From Glutamicibacter sp. B1 (GTDB lineage Bacteria > Actinomycetota > Actinomycetes > Actinomycetales > Micrococcaceae): 64,000 nucleotides of DNA. Shown here piece after piece: positions 9,861 through 18,670 of this stretch (the first letter of the stretch is position 1; the number at the start of each line of letters is the position of its first letter). The notes under the pieces are model-generated. The model had not been told where the DNA came from and ran no database searches. It was given only the letters and a program-made list of their open reading frames with translations. Both the position numbers and the translations under genes were made by a program. Where the stretch lies: the NCBI RefSeq assembly GCF_039602135.1, contig NZ_CP125942.1, positions 2,480,001 to 2,544,000 on the forward strand. The letters are read 5' to 3'.

Positions 9861-12800
9861 TTAAACTTCCTCTACGGAGTTTGGCTCCGACCGGGAAAGG
9901 TCGATGCCCAGCTCTTCAGCGGCGCGGAACGATTCCTCGTCCGACTCACGCATTTCGATTGTGTTGCCGTCGGTACCAAGTACCTCAACGTTCAAGCACA
10001 GCGACTGCATTTCCTTGATAAGCACCTTGAACGATTCTGGAACACCAGGTTCTGGAACGTTCTCGCCCTTGACGATTGCTTCGTAGACCTTCACGCGACC
10101 GTGGATATCATCCGACTTGATGGTCAAGATTTCCTGCAGCGTGTAAGCGGCACCGTATGCTTCCAGTGCCCAAACTTCCATTTCACCGAAGCGCTGGCCA
10201 CCGAACTGGGCCTTACCACCCAGTGGCTGCTGGGTGATCATGGAGTATGGACCGGTGGAACGGGCGTGAATCTTGTCGTCCACCAGGTGGTGAAGCTTCA
10301 AGATGTACATGTAGCCCACGGAGACTGGATCTGGCAACGGATCGCCGGAACGACCGTCAAACAGTTTCGCCTTACCGGAGTTGCCAATCAGGCGCACACC
10401 GTCACGAGTCTTGTTGGTCGAATCCAGGATGCCGCGGATTTCTTCTTCCGAAGCACCGTCAAACACTGGGGTTGCCACGGTGGTGGAACCGGTTTCGCGA
10501 GGCAGGTTAGGCAGATCGCGAACCCATTCAGGCTCACCCTCGATCTTCCAACCCTGCTTAGCAGCCCAACCCAGGTGGATTTCCATAACCTGACCGACGT
10601 TCATACGGCCTGGCACACCCAGTGGGTTCAGGATGACGTCCAGCGGGGTACCGTCTTCCAGGAATGGCATATCTTCTAACGGCATAATGCGCGAGATGAC
10701 ACCCTTGTTACCGTGACGGCCTGCAAGCTTGTCACCGATCGAGATCTTACGCTTCTGGGCAACGTACACGCGCACCAGCTGGTTGACACCAGGGGACAGA
10801 TCATCGTCGTTGTCGCGGTCGAAGATACGAACACCGATCACAGTGCCGGACTCGCCGTGTGGAACCTTCAGCGAGGTATCGCGAACTTCGCGGGACTTCT
10901 CACCGAAAATGGCACGCAGCAGGCGCTCTTCTGGGGTCAGCTCGGTTTCACCCTTAGGGGTGACACGGCCTACCAGTACGTCGCCGGCTTCAACTTCAGC
11001 ACCGATGTAGACGATGCCACGGTCATCAAGCTGGGAGAGGATGTCTTCCGAAACATTCGGGATGTCGCGGGTGATTTCCTCGGCACCAAGCTTGGTGTCG
11101 CGGGCATCAACTTCGTGCTCTTCGATGTGAATCGAGGTGAGCACGTCGTCGAAGATCATGCGCTGGGAAAGGATGATCGCATCCTCGTAGTTGTAACCTT
11201 CCCAAGACATGAAGGCCACCAGCAGGTTCTTACCCAGGGACAGCTCACCGGAGTCGGTGGACGGACCGTCGGCGATGATCGACTGGTATTCCAGACGATC
11301 GCCTTCTGAGACGCGCACGCGCTGGTTGTAAGCGTTACCCTGGTTCGAGCGAGCGAACTTCATGATTGGGTACATCGACTCGGTGCCGTCATCGTTCATG
11401 ACAACCACCAGGTCGGCGGAAACCTCGGTGACCACACCTGGCTTGGAAGCAACCACGGAGTCGCCGGCGTCAACTGCCGCGAACTTCTCCATGCCGGTAC
11501 CAACCAATGGGCGCTCACTCTTGAGCAGTGGCACAGCCTGGCGCTGCATGTTAGCACCCATCAGTGCTCGGTTAGCATCGTCGTGCTCCAGGAATGGAAT
11601 CAGGGCGGTTGCCACCGACACCATCTGGCGAGGCGAAACGTCCATGAAGGTTACTTCATCGGCGTCCACGATTACAGGCTCACCGCCACCGCCCTTTTCA
11701 CGGACCAGTACGGTGTCTTCAACGAAGCGACCGTTCTCATCCAAAGGCGCGTTAGCCTGAGCGATGTAGTGCTGCAGCTCGTCGTCTGCGGTCAGGTAGT
11801 CAACCTCGTTGGAGACGACACACCGTTGGACACACGACGGTATGGGGTTTCGATGAAACCAAAGGCGTTGATACGACCATAGGTTGCCAACGAACCGATC
11901 AGACCAATGTTTGGACCTTCGGGAGTTTCAATCGGGCACATACGTCCGTAGTGCGACGGGTGAACGTCTCGAACTTCCATGCCTGCACGGTCACGGGACA
12001 AACCACCTGGGCCCAGCGCCGAAAGACGACGCTTGTGGGTCAGACCTGCCAGTGGGTTGTTCTGGTCCATGAACTGCGAGAGCTGCGAGGTTCCGAAGAA
12101 CTCCTTGATGGCAGCAACCACAGGGCGGATGTTGATCAGGGTCTGCGGGGTGATGGCCTCGACGTCCTGGGTGGTCATGCGTTCACGCACAACACGCTCC
12201 ATACGGGACAGACCGGTGCGGACCTGGTTCTCAATCAGTTCGCCAACAGCACGGATACGACGGTTACCGAAGTGGTCGATATCGTCGATGTTCACTGGGA
12301 TGTCAACGATCTCGCCCTTGCGGGTACCCTGAACGGTCTTCTCGCCTGCGTGCAGTGCAACGAGGTAACGGATCATGGCAACGAGGTCATCGAGTGCCAG
12401 TACCGAAGCGTTCTCAGCGTTAACCGGAGTCTCGACACCGAGCTTGCGGTTCAGCTTGTAGCGGCCAACCTTCGCCAGGTCGTAACGCTTAGGCTCAAAG
12501 TACATGTTCTTCAACAGTGCCTGAGCAGCTTCAACCGTTGGAGGCTCGCCTGGACGCAGCTTGCGGTAGATATCCAGCAGCGCTTCGTCCTGATCCTTGA
12601 TGCTGTCCTTTTCCAAGGTAGCGCGCATCGAATCGTACTGGCCGAATTCAGACAGGATCTGCTCTTCGCTCCAGCCCAGAGCCTTAAGCAGCACGGTGAC
12701 CGACTGCTTACGCTTACGGTCAAGGCGTACGCCGATCTGGTCACGCTTGTCGATTTCCAGCTCGAACCATGCACCACGCGATGGGATGATACGTGCCGAG

Positions 12801-13369
12801 TAGATCGTCTTGTCACTGGTCTTGTCCGGTGCGGACTCGAAGTATGCACCTGGGGAGCGCACCAGCTGGGAAACAACGACACGCTCGGTGCCGTTGATGA
12901 TGAAGGTGCCCTTTTCGGTCATCAGCGGGAAATCGCCCATGAACACGGTCTGCTGCTTGATTTCGCCGGTTTCATTGTTCATGAATTCGGCCTTGACGTA
13001 CAGCGGTGCCGCGTAAGTGGCGTCGCGGTCCTTGCACTCTGCGATTGAGTACTTAGGATCAGCGAACTCCGGCTCCGAGAAGCTCAAGGACATGGTGTCC
13101 TGGAAGTCCTCAATTGGGGAGATTTCCTCGAAGATTTCAGCCAAGCCCGAGGTGTTTGGCACGCTGGTGTCACCAGCGGCTTCAGCCTTGGCAAGACGCT
13201 CTACCCAGTTCTGATTGCCGACGAGGCGGTCAAAGCTCTCGGTCTGCAATGCCAACAGGTTAGGCACTTCAAGTGGTTCGTGAATCTTTGCAAAAGAAAG
13301 TCGGCCAGCGTATGCAGCATCGCGAGCCGAACTAGCGGTTTGGTTGTTAGGGTTGCTCGAGGCGACCAA
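9861..13369 (-). pseudogene. rpoB: RNA polymerase beta subunit, apparent frameshift
   Basis: Beta subunit of RNA polymerase, about 1168 residues if one frameshift is corrected. The first part (13369 to about 11824) reads in one frame through the rifampicin region ([12 protein letters not shown]... [11 protein letters not shown], residues about 425-452, unmutated at the D, H and S hot spots). It then runs out of frame after [11 protein letters not shown]. The second part (about 11819 to 9861) continues with [13 protein letters not shown] in another frame. Homologues have GVVS at the junction, so one extra GT dinucleotide near 11817-11823 explains it exactly. The start is best placed at TTG 13369 (MVASSN..., GGAAGGA six bases upstream) rather than an in-frame TTG at 13384. 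rpoB is essential, so a sequencing or assembly error is the likeliest cause. Confidence 0.93.
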
Positions 13370-13985
13370 GATGGATCCTTCCAAAGACCGTCAGGTTTCC
13401 GAACGCTTACCGTGCTAAGGTACCTGCCGTAGGACAGTTCCTCTTTTTGGACCGCGCGAACCCACCGCTATATGAAGGTCGCGCGCGCATACAGTAAGGC
13501 GCAAATTTCTACTCTACCGGAGGAATTTGCGGTTGTCGATACTCGGTGCCCAAATTCGTGCTATAGTTTTCGACCCCTGAATTCTGAATGCAGAGTCCGA
13601 CTGTTTTCACGCACTGACTCAGAGCTTTCGAACCCTTCCGCTCCGCTATGCAATTGGCCTATTGACACCACTATTTTCCGGAATATCGCGTTCAGTGCGA
13701 CATCGAAGCTACAACCAGCGGCTGACGTTTGTATGTGCAAATATGAACGCCTATGCGTTTTGTCACACCGACTAAGTTTTCTCGTCAAATAAGGTCTTGG
13801 TACTCCGAGAAGAAACTTCCTTCAAAAGAATTCCCTGTCCATCAGAACACTGCGCGCAGAAGATCTATTCCCCCACTTTTGATTCTTCAGCCTTCCAAAT
13901 TCGTGTCTATGGTTGCAGGTTGCTTCATGGAAACTTCATGTCCTTGTGACTATGCTGGGGCAAACATCGAAGGAACGGAGATCAA
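13370..13985. other. Long spacer between rpoB and ybaK
   Basis: About 615 bp without a credible gene. It holds the rpoB promoter candidate (13511-13539), a possible second upstream promoter on the minus strand (TTCAGA, 17 bp, TATAGC; 13560-13588) and a plus-strand TTGACA, 16 bp, TATCGC pair at 13662-13689. Short open frames on either strand here lack ribosome-binding sites and recognisable similarity. Confidence 0.5.
13511..13539 (-). promoter_or_regulatory. Candidate rpoB promoter
   Basis: Minus strand TCGACA, 17-bp spacer, TAGAGT; predicted transcript start near 13504 gives a 5' leader of about 135 nt. A 10-bp inverted repeat with one mismatch (GCAAATTTCT / AGGAATTTGC, 13501-13530) straddles the -10 and could be an operator. 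Confidence 0.5.
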
Positions 13986-14483
13986 GTGAACAAGTTGCAG
14001 TCTGATGAAGCATTGACCCGCGTTACCCTCGACGCGTCTCGCCGAAATATCCCCATCGAGCTGGTGCCCCGAGACAAGGTGAACTCTCTGGAAGAAGCAG
14101 CCGAGGCTTTAGGGATCAAACCCGCGCACCTGCTCAAGTCTTTAGTAATTAAGAAGTCCGATGACACTTTCGTTTTCGCGCTGATTCCCGGTGGGCGCAA
14201 GCTGGACTGGGCCAAGTTGCGAGGCCAATTAGGCGTCAACAAGCTCTCTCTACCAGATGCAGATATCGCTTGGGATGTCACTCACTACGAGAGTGGAACG
14301 ATCACACCATTTGGCTCGCACACTGTGTTGCCCGTGTTTATCGATGCCAGCGTATTCGATGAACCGGTACCCGAGCATATCGGCCTGGGAAGTGGCGATC
14401 GAGGACACGGCTTATTGGTCCGCCCGCAGGATCTAGTTACCGGGTTTGATGCCACGATTGCTGATATTTCGGCTTCGATATAG
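13986..14483 (+). CDS. YbaK/EbsC-family aminoacyl-tRNA deacylase
   Basis: 165-residue YbaK/ProX-like editing-domain protein, expected to hydrolyse mischarged tRNA (Cys-tRNA-Pro in YbaK itself). The fold is indicated by LGIKPAHLLKSLVIKK (residues about 42-57, with the conserved lysine), ALIPGGRKLDWAKL and the TPFGSHTVLPVFID segment. It starts at GTG 13986 with GGAACGGAGA upstream. It is the only plus-strand gene in the ribosomal/RNA-polymerase block and its 3' end overlaps the convergent acyltransferase gene by 47 bp. Substrate specificity is not determined by what I can see. Confidence 0.88.
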   Translation: MNKLQSDEALTRVTLDASRRNIPIELVPRDKVNSLEEAAEALGIKPAHLLKSLVIKKSDDTFVFALIPGGRKLDWAKLRGQLGVNKLSLPDADIAWDVTHYESGTITPFGSHTVLPVFIDASVFDEPVPEHIGLGSGDRGHGLLVRPQDLVTGFDATIADISASI

Positions 14484-15606
14484 CTGGCACTGGGCGGCTC
14501 ATCACCTTCTTGACCCACGCTGTGGAGACGGTGAGGGTCTTGATGGTGGCGTTTCGCAGTGGCAAGCCCAGCGGCTTCTCTACAAAGCGTGCCACCAGAT
14601 AAGCGAATCCGAGCATCGCAGCAATCAGTCCGAAGAGCAGCACGTATTTGTTTACAACGCCGTGCAGTTCTTCAATAATCCACCAGCCCCACAGTTGGTG
14701 GAATAGGTACAGCGGAAAGGTCAAAGAGCCGGCGACAGCCAGCCATTTGGCTTGAATGTGCTTAAGCGGGGTCAGTGTGCACACTGCCAAGAGCACAACG
14801 CAAAGTACTACCAGGGCTTGAAAATGCCAGGCTGGGACATCAAGGCCAGATAATTCGCTGGCATCCTGTTGTCCCTTGATCCCGGTAAAGAATGCTGCGA
14901 CAGCAGTATTACCTGCGACTAAGATCCAACGCATCAGGGTATGACCGTTTTGGTAGATCAGGTACAACATCATGCCTGCGGCGAAGAGTGCGGCGTACTC
15001 ACCGGCCACCTTGTCCTGCAGCTGGTTAAGATTGGTGAAGTGTAAGTAGAGGCCAAGAGCTGGCCAGAGTGTGCAGAGCACCATGATGTGCTTGACCTTG
15101 GTCAGTTTCAAGGCAAGAAGCAGTCCCAATAAGAGATAGAACCGTAGCTCTACCCACAGGGTCCAATAGACCCCGTCGAGGTTCTGGACACCGAAGGCGC
15201 CCTGGAACATGGTGAGGTTCGGAAGGATATCGCTGGCTGCACGCCCACCATTACCTTCGGGCCAAATCACCAACGACAGAACGGCAGCGGCAATAACGGC
15301 GACCCAATAGGCTGGATAGAGCCGGCCAACTCGTGATCCGATAAAGCCGATGATGTTTTTCCCTTGCAGGGACATGAGGATGACGAACCCTGAAATCAGG
15401 AAGAATAGCTGCACGCCTAATTGCCCGTACCGGGTAAATTCAGAAAGCACTGGCCAGAATTCAGGAGCCTTACTCCCCCAGTGGTCATGCCCCCAGGCCG
15501 TGTAGTGATAGAACACCACCAAGAGAGCGGCGGTGATACGCAACGCGTCTAATAGACCAAGTCTCGGCGCAGATGCGGGGGTCCGTGGAGCTAATGAATT
15601 CGACAC
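14437..15606 (-). CDS. Acyltransferase 3 family membrane protein
   Basis: 389-residue integral membrane protein with about ten hydrophobic helices. The N-terminal GLLDALRITAALLVVFYHY and the QLFFLISGFVILM segment match the Acyl_transf_3 (OafA/NodX-type) family, which transfers acyl groups to cell-surface carbohydrates. The acceptor here is unknown. Start GTG 15606 has no clear ribosome-binding site, so the true start is uncertain. It lies in the rplL-rpoB interval, where many actinobacteria have lineage-specific genes, and converges on ybaK with a 47-bp overlap of coding ends. Confidence 0.88.
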   Translation of the reverse strand: MSNSLAPRTPASAPRLGLLDALRITAALLVVFYHYTAWGHDHWGSKAPEFWPVLSEFTRYGQLGVQLFFLISGFVILMSLQGKNIIGFIGSRVGRLYPAYWVAVIAAAVLSLVIWPEGNGGRAASDILPNLTMFQGAFGVQNLDGVYWTLWVELRFYLLLGLLLALKLTKVKHIMVLCTLWPALGLYLHFTNLNQLQDKVAGEYAALFAAGMMLYLIYQNGHTLMRWILVAGNTAVAAFFTGIKGQQDASELSGLDVPAWHFQALVVLCVVLLAVCTLTPLKHIQAKWLAVAGSLTFPLYLFHQLWGWWIIEELHGVVNKYVLLFGLIAAMLGFAYLVARFVEKPLGLPLRNATIKTLTVSTAWVKKVMSRPVPAISKPKYQQSWHQTR

Positions 15607-15691
15607 CCAATTAGCGTATGCAATGAACTTGAATAAACGCTGTTAATAGAAACGTTATAAAACAATTCAGATGAAAGTACCAGTTAACGGC

Positions 15692-15727
15692 TAAGGGGCC
15701 CACAGGCTTTCGCCTGTGAACCCCTTA
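15692..15727 (-). terminator. Probable rplJL terminator
   Basis: Interrupted inverted repeat (TAAGGGG...CACAGGC / GCCTGTG...CCCCTTA) with loop TTTC, 28 nt after the rplL stop. No T-run follows on the minus strand, so termination strength is uncertain. Confidence 0.55.
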
Positions 15728-15754
15728 ACAATAAGTTGCGAGTGACCGCGGAAC

Positions 15755-16129
15755 TTACTTAACGGTGACGGTAGCGCCGGCAGCTTCCAGAGCTTCCTTA
15801 GCCTTCTCGGCAGCGTCCTTTGCAACACCCTCAAGCAGAGCCTTTGGAGCGCCGTCAACGAGCTCCTTAGCTTCCTTCAGACCCAGGGAGGTGATGCCAC
15901 GAACTTCCTTGATCACTGCGATCTTCTTGTCGCCAGCCGACTCAAGGATAACGTCGAATTCGGTCTTCTCTTCAGCAGCAGCTTCGCCGCCGCCTGCAGG
16001 ACCGGCAACTGCAACAGCAGCAGCGGTTACGTCGAAGGTCTCTTCGAATTCCTTAACGAACTCGGAAAGTTCGATGATGGTCATTTCCTTGAATGCGGAA
16101 AGCAGCTCTTCGTTGCTGAGCTTCGCCAT
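15755..16129 (-). CDS. rplL: 50S ribosomal protein L7/L12
   Basis: Acidic stalk protein, 124 residues, that recruits translation GTPases. It has an N-terminal dimerisation helix ([20 protein letters not shown]), an Ala/Gly/Glu hinge around residues 37-55 and the C-terminal domain with KIAVIKEVR and [11 protein letters not shown]. Start ATG 16129 has AAAGGA ahead. It follows rplJ by 72 nt in the same transcript. Confidence 0.97.
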   Translation of the reverse strand: MAKLSNEELLSAFKEMTIIELSEFVKEFEETFDVTAAAVAVAGPAGGGEAAAEEKTEFDVILESAGDKKIAVIKEVRGITSLGLKEAKELVDGAPKALLEGVAKDAAEKAKEALEAAGATVTVK

Positions 16130-16201
16130 GGTCGGCGTCCTTTCGGTTTTGGCCCGAAGGCCTAATGAATTTGGGATTACGTTGCGAGAGATCGCGAAAG
16201 C

Positions 16202-16723
16202 TTAGGCTTCTGCCGGAGCTTCCTCGGCAGCTGCGCCACCGTTCTCTTCGAGCTTTGCACGCAGTGCATCGACCACGCGAGCAGCAGCGGAGGCCGGAGC
16301 CTGCAGTACTGCAGCAACGCGAGCGAGCTGGGTTTCGCGGGATTCCAGTGCGGCCAGAGCAGCGATGCCACTCTGATCCAGCGCCTTACCTTCGAACCAG
16401 CCGGTCTTGATAACCAGCTTGTCGTTAGTCTTGGCGAATTCCGTGAGGCTCTTAGCAGCTGCAACAGCGTCGCCCTTAACAAAGGCGATAGCGGTTGGGC
16501 CGGAAAGCTGCTCATCGAATGCATCGATGCCAGCGTTCTTAGCTGCGATTGCGGTCAAGGTGTTCTTCACAACTGCGTACTTGGTCTCCTGACCAAGCGA
16601 GCGGCGTAGATCCTTGAGCTGTGCAACGGTAAGCCCACGGTATTCGGTCAAGACAGCCGCGGTTGATTCGTTAAAGTCCGCAGTGATTTCTTCAATCGCT
16701 GCAGTCTTGCTCGGGGTTGCCAT
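16202..16723 (-). CDS. rplJ: 50S ribosomal protein L10
   Basis: Stalk base protein that anchors L7/L12 dimers on 23S rRNA, 173 residues. N-terminal ADFNESTAAVLTEYRGLTV and the C-terminal helix that binds L12 are present; the tail is Ala/Glu-rich. Start ATG 16723 follows GGAAGGAGTGTT. The leader upstream carries the conserved L10-binding structure and an attenuator, so the rplJ-rplL pair should be autogenously controlled. Confidence 0.97.
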   Translation of the reverse strand: MATPSKTAAIEEITADFNESTAAVLTEYRGLTVAQLKDLRRSLGQETKYAVVKNTLTAIAAKNAGIDAFDEQLSGPTAIAFVKGDAVAAAKSLTEFAKTNDKLVIKTGWFEGKALDQSGIAALAALESRETQLARVAAVLQAPASAAARVVDALRAKLEENGGAAAEEAPAEA

Positions 16724-16783
16724 AACACTCCTTCCGGGGATTTGTTCGGTACCGTTTCAAAACCGGCGAGGCCATAAAAATAG

Positions 16784-16803
16784 CCCCGCGCAGGAGCACA
16801 GGG
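16784..16803 (-). terminator. Attenuator at end of L10 leader
   Basis: Minus-strand stem CCCTGTGC / GCGCGGGG (with G-U pairs), loop TCCT, followed by CTATTTTTAT. An intrinsic terminator about 60 nt before the rplJ start that would link L10 binding to premature termination. Confidence 0.65.
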
Positions 16804-16925
16804 CAGTTCAACTCATTCAAGTCAAAGCAAATCTATGTAACCTGCGTTGGTTGTCCTTGCGGACCTTTAGGAACATTTGGAAACCAGATGTTCAACCGAC
16901 GGTCTTCGGTATTTCTAGTCTAAGT
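16784..16925 (-). promoter_or_regulatory. L10 (rplJ) leader RNA
   Basis: The minus-strand leader contains CCGAAGACCGTCGGTT, TTCCTAAAGGTCCGCAAGG and ACCAACGCAGGT, the hallmark segments of the actinobacterial L10 leader that is bound by the L10/L12 complex. It ends in an 8-bp GC-rich hairpin followed by a U-rich stretch. Boundaries are approximate. Confidence 0.85.
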
Positions 16926-16946
16926 TAGATCAGCAGGGCACAGCAA
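16917..16946 (-). promoter_or_regulatory. Candidate rplJ promoter
   Basis: Minus strand TTGCTG, 18-bp spacer, TAGACT, placed directly upstream of the L10 leader structure, so that transcription would begin at its 5' end. Confidence 0.45.
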
Positions 16947-16999
16947 ATCGAAGCCATGCAAACTTCTCATGATACTGATCACGTAAGAAAGTTTAGGGT

Positions 17000-17111
17000 G
17001 GCGGTACTTTTTACCGGCGCTTGGGGAACACTGGCAAAAAGTCCCGCCGAGTTAAGAAGCTTGGGGAACTTCTTAACTTCATCGGTGTATGAACTTGGGG
17101 GTTCCATACAC
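17000..17111. other. Cluster of three stem-loops sharing a loop
   Basis: Three adjacent inverted repeats. Hairpin 1 (17000-17048) has a long stem of about 20 positions with few mismatches, hairpin 2 (17051-17077) a perfect 9-bp stem GTTAAGAAG/CTTCTTAAC, and hairpin 3 (17085-17111) an 8-9 bp stem with one bulge. The stem sequences are unrelated, but the plus-strand loops are CTTGGGGAA, CTTGGGGAA and CTTGGGGG. A small fourth hairpin (CCGAG AAA CTCGG, 17118-17130) follows with a different loop. No T-run follows on either strand, so these are not ordinary terminators. Transcribed strand unknown; no coding region overlaps. Confidence 0.7.
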
Positions 17112-17211
17112 AGATGACCGAGAAACTCGGCATTCAAAGCCTATCACCGGCAATAATAGTTTCCTACCCGCAGACACTTTTTATAGGATCTCTTGCCAAT
17201 TTAAGGTTAAA

Positions 17212-17252
17212 AATTGAGGGAGCATACCGATGATCGGTATGCTCCCTCAATT
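17212..17252 (-). terminator. rplKA terminator
   Basis: Perfect 19-bp inverted repeat with a 3-nt loop followed on the minus strand by a T-run, 16 nt after the rplA stop codon. The complementary arm makes it usable from both strands. Confidence 0.9.
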
Positions 17253-17268
17253 AGTTAAGCTACTAAGC

Positions 17269-17973
17269 TTAGGCCTCGACGCGAGTTACGTTCGGGTCAA
17301 CAGGGATGCCTGGACCGAAGGTGGTTGCGAGGGTAGCCTTCGAGATGTAGCGACCCTTCGAAGCCGAAGGCTTCAGGCGCAATACCTCGTCAAGTGCTGC
17401 TGCGTAGTTCTCGGTCAGCTGCTTAGCATCGAACGAAACCTTGCCAATGATGAAGTGCAGGTTCGAGTGCTTGTCGACGCGGAAGTCGATCTTGCCGCCC
17501 TTGATGTCGTTAACAGCCTTAGCAACATCCATGGTTACGGTGCCGGTCTTAGGGTTTGGCATCAGGTTACGTGGACCCAGTACCTTACCCAAGCGGCCAA
17601 CCTTACCCATCAGGTCAGGGGTTGCAACTGCTGCGTCGAAGTCGGTCCAGCCGCCCTGGATCTTTTCGATCAGGTCGTCCGAGCCAACGAAGTCGGCGCC
17701 AGCTTCACGAGCTGCTTCTGCCTTGTCACCGTTAGCGAAAACAACAACACGAGCGGTCTTACCGGTGCCGTGTGGAAGGTTTACGGTACCGCGAACCATC
17801 TGGTCAGCCTTACGTGGGTCAACACCCAAGCGGAAAGCAACCTCAACGGTCGAGTTGGTCTTCTCGCCTGCGGTCTCCTTTGCCAAGGCGATTGCCTGGG
17901 CAGGAGTGTAGACGTTGTTGTCGGCATCGATCTTAGCCGCGGCGGCTACGTATGCTTTGCTGCGCTTTGCCAT
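17269..17973 (-). CDS. rplA: 50S ribosomal protein L1
   Basis: 23S rRNA-binding protein of the L1 stalk, 234 residues, standard length. Conserved blocks include [23 protein letters not shown] (near residues 47-70), [26 protein letters not shown] and the C-terminal GPGIPVD. Start ATG 17973 has GGAGAAAACGCAG ahead. It lies 135 nt downstream of rplK in the same transcript and ends at a strong terminator. Confidence 0.97.
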   Translation of the reverse strand: MAKRSKAYVAAAAKIDADNNVYTPAQAIALAKETAGEKTNSTVEVAFRLGVDPRKADQMVRGTVNLPHGTGKTARVVVFANGDKAEAAREAGADFVGSDDLIEKIQGGWTDFDAAVATPDLMGKVGRLGKVLGPRNLMPNPKTGTVTMDVAKAVNDIKGGKIDFRVDKHSNLHFIIGKVSFDAKQLTENYAAALDEVLRLKPSASKGRYISKATLATTFGPGIPVDPNVTRVEA

Positions 17974-18108
17974 CTGCGTTTTCTCCTTATGCAGTCGTGG
18001 TCATATGGACCGCGCGCGGTCCTGCCACGGGCGAATCGATCAGGTGATCGTTTCGTCTTAGATTAAATTCTTTGGTGCTCTTCACTAGGTGAACAGCGGA
18101 AGGCGGAA

Positions 18109-18540
18109 TTAGCCTTCTACGGTGACACCCATGGAACGAGCGGTACCGGCGATGATCTTTGCTGCAGCAGCAAGATCGTTAGCGTTCAGGTCAGCCATCT
18201 TAGCGGTGGCGATTTCCTCAACCTGTGCCTGGGTCAGGTTTGCAACCTTCAGGGACTGAGGGGTGCCCGAACCCTTTGCAACGCCAGCAGCCTTCTTGAT
18301 CAGCTCAGCTGCAGGAGGAGTCTTGGTGATGAAAGTGAACGAACGGTCTTCGTAAACGGTGATTTCAACTGGAATCACGTTACCGCGCTGCGACTCGGTC
18401 GCTGCGTTGTAAGCCTTGCAGAATTCCATGATGTTGACGCCGTGCTGACCAAGCGCTGGACCAATTGGAGGAGCTGGGTTAGCAGCACCTGCCTGAATCT
18501 GCAGCTTGATGAGTCCGGTGACCTTTTTCTTTGGGGCCAT
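18109..18540 (-). CDS. rplK: 50S ribosomal protein L11
   Basis: GTPase-associated-centre protein, 143 residues. N-terminal [20 protein letters not shown] and [14 protein letters not shown] are diagnostic, and the C-terminal rRNA-binding domain ends with [12 protein letters not shown]. In stringent-response biology L11 is needed for ribosome-coupled RelA activation. It follows nusG by 130 nt with a TGGCTGTCG/CGATAGCCA hairpin in the gap. Confidence 0.97.
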   Translation of the reverse strand: MAPKKKVTGLIKLQIQAGAANPAPPIGPALGQHGVNIMEFCKAYNAATESQRGNVIPVEITVYEDRSFTFITKTPPAAELIKKAAGVAKGSGTPQSLKVANLTQAQVEEIATAKMADLNANDLAAAAKIIAGTARSMGVTVEG

Positions 18541-18670
18541 GTCGGGTCCTTCTTACTCTTGCGGTTCCCGCAGCACAGGAGCGTGGTACGGGGATCTGGC
18601 TATCGTGGCGCGACAGCCAAACGCGCCCTCACACCGATAAGCGATCGATATGGGGCACGAAGACTTAATA

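Noticed and set aside
11811..11830. Programmed ribosomal frameshift in rpoB
   Set aside because: No slippery heptamer or downstream stimulatory structure fits, and rpoB is not known to be recoded. A 2-bp insertion is simpler.
13662..13689. Plus-strand TTGACA/TATCGC promoter for ybaK
   Set aside because: Good hexamers but about 300 bp upstream of ybaK with no gene between; I cannot tell it from chance.
13472..13989. Several 75-106-residue open frames in the rpoB upstream spacer
   Set aside because: Mutually overlapping frames on both strands without ribosome-binding sites or a recognisable family.
17000..17130. Terminators or a CRISPR-like array at the loop-sharing hairpins
   Set aside because: No T-runs, and the repeats share only loops and not repeat units with spacers of constant length.
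17230..18066. 278-residue plus-strand open frame over rplA
   Set aside because: Antisense shadow of a ribosomal protein gene.
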